Below, in pieces: positions 10,135 through 18,978 of a stretch of DNA of 64,000 nucleotides. This stretch comes from an uncultured Cedecea sp. (lineage in GTDB: Bacteria; Pseudomonadota; Gammaproteobacteria; Enterobacterales; Enterobacteriaceae), in the NCBI RefSeq assembly GCF_947498825.1, contig NZ_CANMLV010000013.1, forward strand, positions 62,001 to 126,000. Reading direction: 5' to 3'. Numbering within the stretch: the first letter of the stretch is position 1; each line of letters begins with the position of its first letter. The notes under the pieces are model-generated. The model did no database searches. It saw only the letters and a program-made list of their open reading frames with translations, and was not told where the DNA came from. Both the position numbers and the translations under genes were made by a program.

Positions 10135-10788
10135 TTAAAACGAAATCACCCTGTTTAGCGGCGGTAAACTTCCGTCGCCATGGGGAGATTTTTGTTTTCT
10201 GCCAGGTATCCAGATCCTGGAACAGACTCTTTCCAGTAATGCTTTGTTATGACTAAAAATAATCAGTCCTAATGGCCGCCGGTGAGTTTCTTCCAGCAGG
10301 ACCTTCCAAATTTGTGCCTGAATATGGGCATCAAGCTGAGCCGTGACTTCGTCGGTAATTAAATAGCGTGTACGCGGATCCAGGGCTCGTAGCAGGGCAA
10401 TACGAGCCAGCTCTCCTCCGGATAACTCATCAGGTCTGCGTTTTAACCAGTTCGGGTTAACCGCCATACGTTCAAGCCATCGGGCATCCGGTTGCCAGGC
10501 ATCGCGCAGGCTATCACCAGTGGTACGCCAGGGATTAAAACTCAGTTCAGGATGCTGAGGGACGAGTTGAATCGGGCAATAGCCTGTTTTCGCCGGAGGA
10601 ATGCCATCAATTAATACCTGGCCATGCGTGGGAGCCTGCCATTGAGCAATGACGCGACCAAGGGTGGTTTTGCCAAATCCGCTGGGGGCTGAGATCCCTA
10701 AACGCTCACCCGGGCTAAGGGTGAATGAAACATCTTCCCAGAGTTGCTGTCCTCCCTGGGTTATCGATAAGTTATCGATAGTGAGCAT
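10135..10788 (-). CDS. yntE: Nickel ABC importer, second ATPase (YntE type)
   Basis: This 217-residue ABC ATPase is the shorter of the two nucleotide-binding subunits of a nickel/peptide-type importer. It has Walker A in SGFGKTTLG, the signature LSGGELAR, Walker B in YLITDEVTAQLD and the switch histidine in FSHNKALL. I start it at the ATG at 10788 because the protein then begins MLTIDNLSI, as these ATPases do; the open frame extends further upstream without homology. It overlaps the preceding ATPase gene by 17 bases. Naming follows yntABCDE beside Yersinia pseudotuberculosis urease. Confidence 0.85.
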   Translation of the reverse strand: MLTIDNLSITQGGQQLWEDVSFTLSPGERLGISAPSGFGKTTLGRVIAQWQAPTHGQVLIDGIPPAKTGYCPIQLVPQHPELSFNPWRTTGDSLRDAWQPDARWLERMAVNPNWLKRRPDELSGGELARIALLRALDPRTRYLITDEVTAQLDAHIQAQIWKVLLEETHRRPLGLIIFSHNKALLERVCSRIWIPGRKQKSPHGDGSLPPLNRVISF

Positions 10789-11587
10789 GTTCAGTTTCCT
10801 CTTTTTGCGAAAGGCCCTGACTGATAAATTGCTGTTCGGGTAAAGCTGTCCACAATGATTGTAGCCATTCGCTTCCACCTTGATTTTTTAGTTCATCAGC
10901 TCGCAATGTTTCGCATAATTCGCCCTGACGGAGTACGGCAATTTTATCGGCAAATCGTGCTGCCAGCGCTAAGTCATGTGTGACCCATAAGATGGCCCGG
11001 CCTTGCTGACAAAAAGCGCGTAAGTGAGTCAGTAACTGGCAGGCATGTTCTTCATCCAGCCACGAGGTGACTTCATCCGCAAGAATATATTGTGCGTGGG
11101 TCAGGGTTGCACAGCTCGCCAGTACGCGTTTTGCCATCCCACCGGATAACTGCCGGGGAAAGTCATAGATTAAGCCTGGCGCAAGATTATAGGTTTGCAA
11201 CTGCATCGCGACATCTTTAAGGCGTAACTCAACGCCACTCAGTTGTGCCGCCCGGGTGATTTGTGAACCCACTTTTATCAGTGGATTTAAGGCACTTACG
11301 CCTTGGGGAACATAACAGACGGACTTGCCGCGGTTCTCTATTTTTTCTTGGGCGTCCAGAGTTTTACCAGCGAGAATAATATCGCCACGACAGCGCATAT
11401 TATCCGGGATCAGTCCGAGTACGCTTTGTAATAACAGACTTTTACCTTCACCGCTGCCACCGACCAAGGCGACTAACTCTCCCGGATGAACCTCTAAAGA
11501 GATATTACTCAGCAGTGGATGCCAGGTTTTACGTCCCAGCCAGCGATAGTGGGCAACATCAAGAGAAAAGTTTGTGAATTTCAGCAT
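10772..11587 (-). CDS. yntD: Nickel ABC importer, first ATPase (YntD type)
   Basis: This 271-residue ABC ATPase has Walker A GGSGEGKS, the Q-loop in VPQGVSALNP, the signature LSGGMAKR, Walker B YILADE and switch histidine VTHDLALAA. The D-loop reads TSWLD where most relatives have SALD, a small departure. Its start codon shares one base with the stop of the upstream permease gene (TAATG). Downstream it overlaps the second ATPase gene. Location directly before urease supports nickel as the substrate; peptide-family sequence alone would not decide it. Confidence 0.87.
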   Translation of the reverse strand: MLKFTNFSLDVAHYRWLGRKTWHPLLSNISLEVHPGELVALVGGSGEGKSLLLQSVLGLIPDNMRCRGDIILAGKTLDAQEKIENRGKSVCYVPQGVSALNPLIKVGSQITRAAQLSGVELRLKDVAMQLQTYNLAPGLIYDFPRQLSGGMAKRVLASCATLTHAQYILADEVTSWLDEEHACQLLTHLRAFCQQGRAILWVTHDLALAARFADKIAVLRQGELCETLRADELKNQGGSEWLQSLWTALPEQQFISQGLSQKEETEHAHYR

Positions 11588-12393
11588 TATGACACCCTTA
11601 GCCAGAGCTGTTGAAGCGCTCGGGCAAGTTGGTCAAAAATAAGCACTAACCCAACCAGTATCAGGCCTGGGAAAAATGCCAGCCACCAGGCTCCGCTGCT
11701 TAAGAAGCGCAGGGCATCGGCGAGTAAAATGCCCAAAGAGGCTTCATGGGGGGATAAACCAAACCCCAGAAAACTCAGGGCTGCGCTGTGTAAGACAGCA
11801 TGAGGGAACATCAGTAATGTACCCACTATCCATTGCGGCAATATTAAGGGTAGCAGATGATGACGCCAGCGATAGAAATTGCTATTGCCCAGCCGATGGG
11901 ACAGTTTCATATAATCTGTTTCACGAATACGCAGAATTTCTGCTCGCAGAATCAATGCCAGTTTGGGCCAGTGTGTGAAAGCCACGGCCAGAATCACCCC
12001 TTCTTTACCGCCTCCCAACGTAAAGCAAATCAGCACCAGCAACAGTAAATGAGGTAGCGCCAGCATACTGTCGATCAGCCCACGGATCAGATAATCCATG
12101 GTTTTATTCATCGAACATAACGCGGCAGCGAGCAGAGAAATTAAACCACTGGTAAAGGCGGCAGTTAAGCCTATTTGTAAGCTGGTGGTCAGACCCTGAA
12201 AGCAACGTAGCCATAAATCACGGCCCAGACTGTCAGTACCGAACCAGTAGAGGCTGGATGGTGGCTGACGCCTTGCCAGCAGCTCCATCGGTATATCAAG
12301 GTGATAAATAGAAAATCCATAAATCACTAAGCCCGATAACAATACGAATGAAACCGCAAGCCGCAATAATGCCTGATTAGGGTTGTATGTCAT
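11587..12393 (-). CDS. yntC: Nickel ABC importer, second permease (YntC type)
   Basis: This 268-residue inner-membrane permease belongs to the DppC/NikC family. The segment YWFGTDSLGRDLWLRCFQG near residue 50 is the classic family motif, and the ATPase-contact (EAA) loop includes LSHRLGNSNFYRWRHHLLP, followed by LSFLGFGLSPHEASLGILL. The ATG at 12393 overlaps the stop of the preceding permease as ATGA. The longer open frame to 12474 would put 27 polar residues in front and is less likely. Confidence 0.87.
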   Translation of the reverse strand: MTYNPNQALLRLAVSFVLLSGLVIYGFSIYHLDIPMELLARRQPPSSLYWFGTDSLGRDLWLRCFQGLTTSLQIGLTAAFTSGLISLLAAALCSMNKTMDYLIRGLIDSMLALPHLLLLVLICFTLGGGKEGVILAVAFTHWPKLALILRAEILRIRETDYMKLSHRLGNSNFYRWRHHLLPLILPQWIVGTLLMFPHAVLHSAALSFLGFGLSPHEASLGILLADALRFLSSGAWWLAFFPGLILVGLVLIFDQLARALQQLWLRVS

Positions 12394-13358
12394 GATTGAC
12401 TGCGCAGCCCCCTGTTCAGACGATGCAGCAGCCCGTTTGCGATACTGTTGGCGCAGAACACCAGAATAGCGCAAAACATGACTATTCCCATTAATAATGG
12501 AATATCACCGTGAAGCCCGGCATCAATAGTGGCTTGCCCGAGTCCGGGATAAGCGAAGACTTTCTCCGCCAGTAAAGAACCCCCGAGTAACTCTCCCAGA
12601 GAGGCGAATTGCAGACACAAAGCGGGAGTTATCGCATGACGCAAAATATGAAACCGCACCAGAGACCAGCCCTTATCCCCTTGTGCCTGAGCATAGCGAA
12701 TAAATTCACTGTTCATCACCTCGGCAACTTTCGCTCGGGTATGTAGCGCAATATTACCGATACCCAATAATCCTAAGGCAATACAAGGCAATATAAGATG
12801 ATGGAGCTTATTACCAAAGCTTGCAGTTTCAGCATTACTCCCCGGTGTCCAGGCGCAACAAACAGGAGCCCAGTTAAGTTTGACGGCAAATAATGACAGT
12901 AACAGGAGACCTATCCAGAAGGTGGGTAAGGAAGCCAGTAAGTAGGAAAAACTTGAAATAAGGCGATCCGGCCAGCGGTTGAGATAGCGACCAGCGGTTA
13001 ACCCCATTAATAGTCCAAATACACCTGAAAATATCCAGGCGGAAAGCAGTAAGGCAAATGACGTGGCAAAGCGCTCACCTATGACCTGTGCGACCGGGGC
13101 ATTATAGAGCATTGAATAACCCATATCCCCTTGTATCATCTGCATAAACCAATGCAGAAAACGTTGCCATAAGGGCAAGTCCAGTCCCCAACGGGCGGCG
13201 ATCAGCGGATATTGTTCTGGGGGAACGTGGAGCAAGTCGCTGCCGATATAGGCGCGAATCGGATCAACGGGAGAAAAACTGAGTAAGACAAAGGTGCCTG
13301 CAGCTGTAACCAACAGCAGGCATATTAAGCGCAGGATAAATACCGGCACTGCTCTCAT
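12390..13358 (-). CDS. yntB: Nickel ABC importer, first permease (YntB type)
   Basis: This 322-residue permease belongs to the DppB/NikB family. It begins with a membrane segment (RLICLLLVTAAGTFVLLSFSPVDP), continues with the RWGLDLPLWQRFLHWFMQMIQGDMGYS motif region of this family, and has the late SLLAEKVFAYPGLGQATIDA segment typical of DppB-like permeases. Its ATG shares a base with the stop of the binding-protein gene (TGATG), and its stop overlaps the next permease gene, so the importer is tightly coupled translationally. Confidence 0.88.
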   Translation of the reverse strand: MRAVPVFILRLICLLLVTAAGTFVLLSFSPVDPIRAYIGSDLLHVPPEQYPLIAARWGLDLPLWQRFLHWFMQMIQGDMGYSMLYNAPVAQVIGERFATSFALLLSAWIFSGVFGLLMGLTAGRYLNRWPDRLISSFSYLLASLPTFWIGLLLLSLFAVKLNWAPVCCAWTPGSNAETASFGNKLHHLILPCIALGLLGIGNIALHTRAKVAEVMNSEFIRYAQAQGDKGWSLVRFHILRHAITPALCLQFASLGELLGGSLLAEKVFAYPGLGQATIDAGLHGDIPLLMGIVMFCAILVFCANSIANGLLHRLNRGLRSQS

Positions 13359-14935
13359 CAGTTACAGGTCCATTTCCAGCTATCAAGGTTATTCAACGCT
13401 GACCAAGAACCATGAATCTCCGGCGCGCCTTTACCTAAGTCGATGCAGGGATTAACCAGATACGTATGCTGAAGATTTAATAACCATGCCCATGCGGCAT
13501 CGCCACGAATACCGGCCCCGGTCTTACCATCCCAATCGACCTGTTGCCAGTGGGGGATCGCTTGTTTCCAGTCTGGTGCATCCAGCGCTTGCTGGAGATG
13601 TTTATCAACGTCTGCATTCTGATAATAGCCCGGGTTGTAATAGCCGATACCCGCTGCTTCACCATTGTAGTGGTGATACAGTTCCATCGGATCCAGGCTT
13701 CCCCAGCCAAACAGGGTTGGGTTAGCGTGCATATTGCGTTCAACGATTTCCCAGCTGCCTGATTTTAAGTCGACGTCAATACCGATAGGTTTCAGCATAG
13801 AGCGGACGGCTTGTGCCAGGTCACGACGCGTAGCATCGCCGCTGGCGTACCACAGGGTAATGTGAGCCGGTACGCCATTCTTCTCCCGAATACCCTTGCT
13901 ATTCAATTTCCAGCTGGCCTGCTCGAGAATGTCTTTGGCTTTTTCAATATCGCCGTCTTTTATTGCGGCATCTTTATTATCCCAGGGGAGGCCTTGTACA
14001 CCGGTATAGGCTGGAATAGCGTGGCCTTCCAGTATCTGATCTGCCAGTAACTGACGGTTAATTGCGTAGTTTATCGCCTTGCGGATGGCGACATCGGACG
14101 TAATATCGTTTCCGACAGGATAACCCTGGGCATTTTTTTCACCTGCTGGGGTTGTCGGGAAGACGATTCCACGGTTTTCTACGCTTGGCTGCACCCATAA
14201 TTTCATTTTACTGGAGGGTTCTACTGCCATAGAAGGCGGGATACGCACCACATCAAGCTGCTGGCTTTTGGCTGCAGCATAAGCACTGTCTTCATCAAGG
14301 AAGACAAAAACCAGCTTATCGAAGTCGTTTTTATTACCCGCATAATAGGGGTTGGCTTCCACAATCAGTTGTTGGCCTGGCTGGAAGCTGACTAAACGAT
14401 ACGGACCTGCACCAATCGGTTTTTGGGCATAGGTTTTGGCATCGTATTTATCTTTAGAGACAATCCCCAGTGACCCGAGGACGTTGATAAAAGTGCTTTG
14501 TGGTGCTTTGAGTTGGATACGTACTGTCTGGGGATCAATCTCTTCTGCTTTCAAGAAATTCCCCATATCGACTTTGCCGCCACTGGCTGCCGCATTGTTG
14601 TAGGTATAAACCACATCTTTGGCGGTAAGCGGTGAACCATCAGAAAACTTGAGGTCGGGTTTTAGCGTAAGTATCCAAGTTCTGCCGTCATGGCTGGAGG
14701 TGTAATCATCCAGTAAAAAACTGTCCCAGCCGAGACTGGCATTCTGTTTTAACAGCGGACTGTGCAGCAGGAGGTAACTTCCATGGCTCCAGCCGAGCAT
14801 GGGATCAAAGCCCTCGCTGGGTTCATCACCAATGGCTAATTTAATCGTGTGATCGGTTGCATAAGAGCAAACAGAAGATATGCCAAAAAAAACAGATGCA
14901 AAAAGATTAATATATCGTTTTGATTTGAAAATCAT
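13358..14935 (-). CDS. yntA: Nickel ABC importer, periplasmic binding protein (YntA type)
   Basis: This 525-residue protein is a family-5 solute-binding protein (NikA/DppA type). It has a signal peptide of about 28 residues ending near SYATDHT. Features such as DDYTSSHDGRTWILTLKPDLKFSDGSPLTAKDV and PIGAGPYRLVSFQPGQQLIVEANPYY are standard for the family. I take the ATG at 14935, with AGGA six bases upstream, over the TTG at 14941. It is the first gene of the ynt block, so the promoter should lie in the 600-base gap upstream. Nickel as substrate is inferred from the urease context. Confidence 0.85.
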   Translation of the reverse strand: MIFKSKRYINLFASVFFGISSVCSYATDHTIKLAIGDEPSEGFDPMLGWSHGSYLLLHSPLLKQNASLGWDSFLLDDYTSSHDGRTWILTLKPDLKFSDGSPLTAKDVVYTYNNAAASGGKVDMGNFLKAEEIDPQTVRIQLKAPQSTFINVLGSLGIVSKDKYDAKTYAQKPIGAGPYRLVSFQPGQQLIVEANPYYAGNKNDFDKLVFVFLDEDSAYAAAKSQQLDVVRIPPSMAVEPSSKMKLWVQPSVENRGIVFPTTPAGEKNAQGYPVGNDITSDVAIRKAINYAINRQLLADQILEGHAIPAYTGVQGLPWDNKDAAIKDGDIEKAKDILEQASWKLNSKGIREKNGVPAHITLWYASGDATRRDLAQAVRSMLKPIGIDVDLKSGSWEIVERNMHANPTLFGWGSLDPMELYHHYNGEAAGIGYYNPGYYQNADVDKHLQQALDAPDWKQAIPHWQQVDWDGKTGAGIRGDAAWAWLLNLQHTYLVNPCIDLGKGAPEIHGSWSALNNLDSWKWTCN

Positions 14936-15540
14936 ATACAATCCTTTGATGTATTTATTTTTGTGAGATTATTGTTCTGAATTTGTGTTTAAAAGTGAGT
15001 ATAGCGACATAATAAGTATTTTAAAAACACAAAATGCAATAAAAAACAGACGTCCTCTTTTTGGGAAACTATTTATCAATGTGATTAAATATTTTCTTTA
15101 AAAAAAATAATAAGTTATGAATGTGATTGTGACAATTACACAGGTGTAATGCAAATGCGTTAACGATAGATTAAAAATGTATGGCCAGACATTCGGAAAG
15201 AGAAAATAGCCATATTTTATTGGAGATAGATCAGAGCTGCGCGTGGGCAGAGGGCCTTTTTCCAGTAATATAGCCAGATAACTGCAACACTCTTTGTATC
15301 GTGATTCAGCCTTGGCTCGTTCGACTTCTTTAGCGAGATCCAAGTGTCGGTGGACGGGTAGGGAAAGAGGCAACAGCAACACTGTTCTGGATCGATTACA
15401 GCGCTGCAATCCCCTCAATTATTGCCGTACTGATTTTTATGGTGATAGAGAAAACGATTGGTTTGGGTTTGGTGAAGTTCAGTTAGCTTTACAGCGTGGC
15501 AACAGGCAAAGGGAAGCATCCCCTTTACCTGTTGCTATGA
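14936..15540. other. Intergenic region between ynt and avtA
   Basis: No intact gene is visible here. It should hold the ynt promoter (AT-rich near 14940-15130). At 15302-15345 a stretch resembles the last codons of avtA: translated on the minus strand it reads LAKEVERAKAES against LAEEVERAWAES in avtA. This could be a fragment of a duplicated avtA end. The hairpin that closes avtA lies at 15499-15535. Confidence 0.5.
15499..15535 (-). terminator. Hairpin after avtA
   Basis: GCAACAGG and CCTGTTGC, with AAAGGG and CCCTTT inside and one C/A mismatch, form a stem of about fifteen pairs starting a few bases beyond the avtA stop. A U tract is not evident, so termination strength is uncertain. Confidence 0.6.
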
Positions 15541-16794
15541 TTAGTGCGACTCGGCCCAGGCCCGCTCGACTTCTTCAGCAAGAATTTTAACACCGGCTTC
15601 AATTTTATCGGGGTCTGGCACATAGTTCATACGCATGCATTGATGGGTATGGGGCCAGGGTTTTTCCAGACCTGGGAAGAAGTAGTGACCTGGTACCATC
15701 AGCACCCCGCGTTTTTTCAGACGCTGATACAGCAGCTCGGTGGAAACCGGCAATTCTTTGAACCATAGCCAGAGAAAAATAGCCCCTTCAGGTTTATGGA
15801 TAAGGCAACGCTCTGGTGATAAATAACGGCGAATAATCGCGACGGTTTCCTGCACTCGCTGAAGATAGAAAGGTTTAATCACCGTTTCTGACAGCCTCAG
15901 CAGATCCTTACGTTGAATCATTTCGCAGGCCATCGCCGGGCCTACTCCGCCAGGAGACAGACTGATAATTCCGTTCATATTACTGATTGCTGAAATGACT
16001 TTGTCATTGGCAATAATAATACCGCAGCGGCTTCCCGGAAGCCCAAGCTTGGACAGGCTCATACACAGGATGATATTCGGGTTCCAGAGGGGACGTGCTT
16101 CAGTAAAGATAATGCCCGGAAAAGGAACACCGTAAGCATTATCAATCACCAACGGAATACCGTGTTCATTCGCCATGGCATCGAGCTTTATTAGCTCTTC
16201 GTCGGTAATCACGTTTCCGGTTGGGTTAGTCGGGCGTGAGACACAGATCATGCCGGTATCTTCGCCAATATGCAGATGTTCAAAGTCTACATGGTACTTA
16301 AACTGTCCGTCTGGCAGTAATTCGATATTTGGCCGCGTGGAGACAAAAAGGTCTTCTTCCAGCCCGGAATCGGCATAACCAATATATTCTGGAGCCAGCG
16401 GAAACAGCACTTTTTTGGTGGTGCCATTTTTGCGGCGCCCGGCAAACAGATTAAATAAGTAGAAAAATGCGCTCTGACTGCCATTTGTCAGCGCGATATT
16501 CTGCGGCTCAATATCCCAACCTAATTCGTCACGTAGCATACCGGCTAAGGCGGTAAGCAGCTCACTTTTCCCCTGTGGTCCGTCGTAATTACACAGGGTA
16601 TCAAGGAGTTTGCCGTTATCCTGCATATCTGAAAGCAACCCTTGAAAGTAGTCGTTCATTGCAGGAATTTGCGCGGGGTTACCTCCGCCCAGCATAATTG
16701 CACCAGGGGTACGTAAACCATCATTGAGATCCTCCATCAGGCGTGTAATGCCTGAATGGCGGGTAAATTTGTCGCCGAAAAGAGAAAACGTCAT
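15541..16794 (-). CDS. avtA: Valine-pyruvate aminotransferase AvtA
   Basis: AvtA (417 aa, the same as E. coli) is a PLP-dependent class I aminotransferase that exchanges amino groups between valine and pyruvate/alanine in branched-chain amino acid and alanine metabolism. The N terminus MTFSLFGDKFTRHSGIT and the PLP-lysine region MSLSKLGLPGSRCGII match E. coli AvtA closely, as does the end ILAEEVERAWAESH. It is flanked by single-gene neighbours and a hairpin after its stop. In E. coli malS and the xyl genes separate avtA from glyQ; here only a coiled-coil gene and bax do. Confidence 0.97.
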   Translation of the reverse strand: MTFSLFGDKFTRHSGITRLMEDLNDGLRTPGAIMLGGGNPAQIPAMNDYFQGLLSDMQDNGKLLDTLCNYDGPQGKSELLTALAGMLRDELGWDIEPQNIALTNGSQSAFFYLFNLFAGRRKNGTTKKVLFPLAPEYIGYADSGLEEDLFVSTRPNIELLPDGQFKYHVDFEHLHIGEDTGMICVSRPTNPTGNVITDEELIKLDAMANEHGIPLVIDNAYGVPFPGIIFTEARPLWNPNIILCMSLSKLGLPGSRCGIIIANDKVISAISNMNGIISLSPGGVGPAMACEMIQRKDLLRLSETVIKPFYLQRVQETVAIIRRYLSPERCLIHKPEGAIFLWLWFKELPVSTELLYQRLKKRGVLMVPGHYFFPGLEKPWPHTHQCMRMNYVPDPDKIEAGVKILAEEVERAWAESH

Positions 16795-16933
16795 AACGTA
16801 TTGTCTACAGAATCTTTTGAAAGAGGCTAACCATAACGCTGGTAAAGGCGCGGTGCAAACAGACTTTACACAGCATTTGTGGTTTTTTATATCAATTTAA
16901 TGGCTTTTATTCAGTCAAATATTCTGATTCTTA

Positions 16934-17692
16934 TTATTTATCTTTCTGCCACTGTTCGATATGAGAACCCAGCATATTTCTGCTGATGGAGAGTTCATCA
17001 AGCGTCCTGTTAAGCTGGGCATGTAAACTGATATGCTGCTCAACATTAGCGAGATGCTCTGACTGGAGCTGTTGTAGTTTTTCAGACAATATCGCGACCT
17101 CTTTTTCAGCACACAGACGCGCTTCATGCTGTGTTTTGATCAGTCTGTCAGCAGCGTTCAGGCGCTGGCGAGACTCGGCTATCTCCAGGTGACAGGCATG
17201 GGCTTTGAGTTGGGCGGTCTGCTTATAACGATTAAAATGGCTTTGCAGTTTATCGATTTCCCGCTGCATCACGCTGCGCACCAGAGCTGACTCTTTCAGG
17301 TGCATCTCTTGGCTGATATTCAACGCTTTTTTTAGCTCAGTTATCTGGTTTTCACATTGACGTAGCCGATTAATTGTTTCCGGCGTATCGCAATAAAGGG
17401 AGGTTGATGAACGCGATTTTTGCTGTTCTTCACGTAACTGTGACAGCAGACTGATCACGCGCGCTTCTGACATTTGTAAGCGTTGTAACGTTTCTGGTGA
17501 GTCCTGATAGCGCGCTTGGGGGGCAATTTTGTCGTCAAGATTAATATTGCTCAGTGCGCTATTTATTTCCCATATAATTTGCTCTTTATTTTGCAGCTTC
17601 ATACGGTTACAAGCACTGATCAAAAAGCTTGCGGCCTCATGCCTATTATTTGTCACGAAAGCTTTTTTTATCAGCTTCTGAACCAAGCTCAT
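16934..17692 (-). CDS. Uncharacterised coiled-coil protein
   Basis: I do not recognise this 252-residue protein. There is no signal peptide or membrane segment. Residues 5-40 (KLIKKAFVTNNRHEAASFLI and on) faintly recall the short DUF2786-type helical domain, a weak impression only. Two repeated motifs, DSPETLQRLQMSEARVISLL and DTPETINRLRQCENQITELK, sit about 40 residues apart. From about residue 115 to the end the protein is predicted coiled coil, rich in Gln, Glu, Lys, Leu and Arg. It lies alone between avtA and bax with its own upstream gap. A cytoplasmic structural or partner-binding role is possible, but no function can be assigned. Confidence 0.7.
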   Translation of the reverse strand: MSLVQKLIKKAFVTNNRHEAASFLISACNRMKLQNKEQIIWEINSALSNINLDDKIAPQARYQDSPETLQRLQMSEARVISLLSQLREEQQKSRSSTSLYCDTPETINRLRQCENQITELKKALNISQEMHLKESALVRSVMQREIDKLQSHFNRYKQTAQLKAHACHLEIAESRQRLNAADRLIKTQHEARLCAEKEVAILSEKLQQLQSEHLANVEQHISLHAQLNRTLDELSISRNMLGSHIEQWQKDK

Positions 17693-17969
17693 TTTGCCCG
17701 TTATCCTGTATCAAAGAAGGAGCTGAATACATGTGTCCGCTATAGCTTTCCGGACAACTTCAGGGTTATTTACTCTTTCTTTATCGGCAATTAACTTGCG
17801 AATTTTACAATACTTTTTTCTTTTTATTCCGTTTGTTCATGACGGCTTTTCGGAATAATACCCTTTCTTAACGTGCCATAAGTCGTTATTTTTGGTATCT
17901 TTCGCGCCTGTTTTCTATACTGATTATGAATAATGAGTCAGAAAGTCCTTTTTCTGTTCGGAGTCATGA

Positions 17970-18791
17970 ATGATAACAACCCTAATAAAACAGTTAGGGG
18001 CCGCGATAATTTTGCTACTGTCGGTGGGATGGAATAATACGGTTTTAGCCAGTCCACAAGTTGCAGAGACGCACAGTAAAGCCCTGATAAAAAAAGTTAA
18101 TACTAAAAATACGGCACACAGTACAAAAGAGTATTCTCGCAAAAGTGAAATGAGTTCGCTTCCTGATTTGCGAAAATACCCTTCCGGAACTCCAAGGAAA
18201 AAAGCGTTTCTCCGGGCGGTTATGCCATATATTGCACAGCAAAATGCAGCAATTACTGCTGAACGTAATTGGTTGATGATAAAGCGTTATTCAAGCCGTT
18301 TTTCGCCAACAGAAATTGCACGGCTAAAAGATATTAGCCGCCGTTATAAAGTGGCCTGGAAAGGTAATACCAAACGTATACCTTGGAATACCTTGCTGGA
18401 AAGAGTTGATATTATCCCGACTAAAATGGCAGCGACCATGGCTGCGGTAGAAAGTGGCTGGGGAACATCAAAACTGGCCCGTAGCAACAATAATCTGTTC
18501 GGAATGAAATGCGCTAAAAAGCACTGTAATAGCGAGCCGGGTAAAGTAAAAGGCTATCAGCATTATGATTCGCTGAAAGAGGGTGTTAATTCTTACGTGA
18601 TTAATTTGAATACCCACCCGGCTTATGCATCATTCCGTAAATCTCGCGCCCAGTTACGTAAAGCGGATCAGGAAGTTACAGCCAGTACTATGATCCATAA
18701 GTTGGAAGGTTATTCGCAAAAAGGTCATCGCTATAACAACTACCTGTTTGCGATGTACCAGAGTAATCAGAACTTAATGTCGCCTTATTAA
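17970..18791 (+). CDS. bax: Bax protein, putative peptidoglycan glucosaminidase
   Basis: This 273-residue protein is close to E. coli Bax (274 aa). It has an N-terminal signal sequence of about 27 residues (LGAAIILLLSVGWNNTVLAS), then a low-complexity linker, then the SLPDLRKYPSGTPRKKAFLR segment and a C-terminal FlgJ/LytG-like glucosaminidase domain with the glutamate-containing motif AAVESGWGTSKLARSNNNLF. It is therefore expected to act on cell-wall glycan in the periplasm. GGAG sits seven bases before the ATG. A hairpin with a T-rich tail follows at 18827. Confidence 0.92.
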   Translation: MITTLIKQLGAAIILLLSVGWNNTVLASPQVAETHSKALIKKVNTKNTAHSTKEYSRKSEMSSLPDLRKYPSGTPRKKAFLRAVMPYIAQQNAAITAERNWLMIKRYSSRFSPTEIARLKDISRRYKVAWKGNTKRIPWNTLLERVDIIPTKMAATMAAVESGWGTSKLARSNNNLFGMKCAKKHCNSEPGKVKGYQHYDSLKEGVNSYVINLNTHPAYASFRKSRAQLRKADQEVTASTMIHKLEGYSQKGHRYNNYLFAMYQSNQNLMSPY

Positions 18792-18826
18792 GACGACCTG
18801 ATAGCTCCCAGATACATTTCTTGTGG

Positions 18827-18868
18827 TGACATGCTCTGTTTTATCCGGGCATGTCATTGATTTCTTTC
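18827..18868 (+). terminator. Terminator after bax
   Basis: TGACATGC and GCATGTCA form an eight-base-pair stem 36 bases beyond the bax stop, followed by the T-rich tail TTGATTTCTTTCT. It fits an intrinsic terminator separating bax from glyQ. Confidence 0.65.
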
Positions 18869-18978
18869 TATCCTCCTTCCAGTTGGCGCTTTTTCAGGGG
18901 CATGATCATACAACTTGACGGCATTTGCGTATATACTGCCCGCTTCTCTTAAATCCACGGAACGCGTGCGAATTCAAC

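Noticed and set aside
15098-15418. 106-codon minus-strand ORF upstream of ynt
   Set aside because: No ribosome site, no recognisable domain and odd composition; only a short avtA-like patch explains the frame.
18941-18960. TTGACG and TATACT before glyQ as a sigma-70 promoter
   Set aside because: The two hexamers are only about 11 bases apart, too close for a functional pair.
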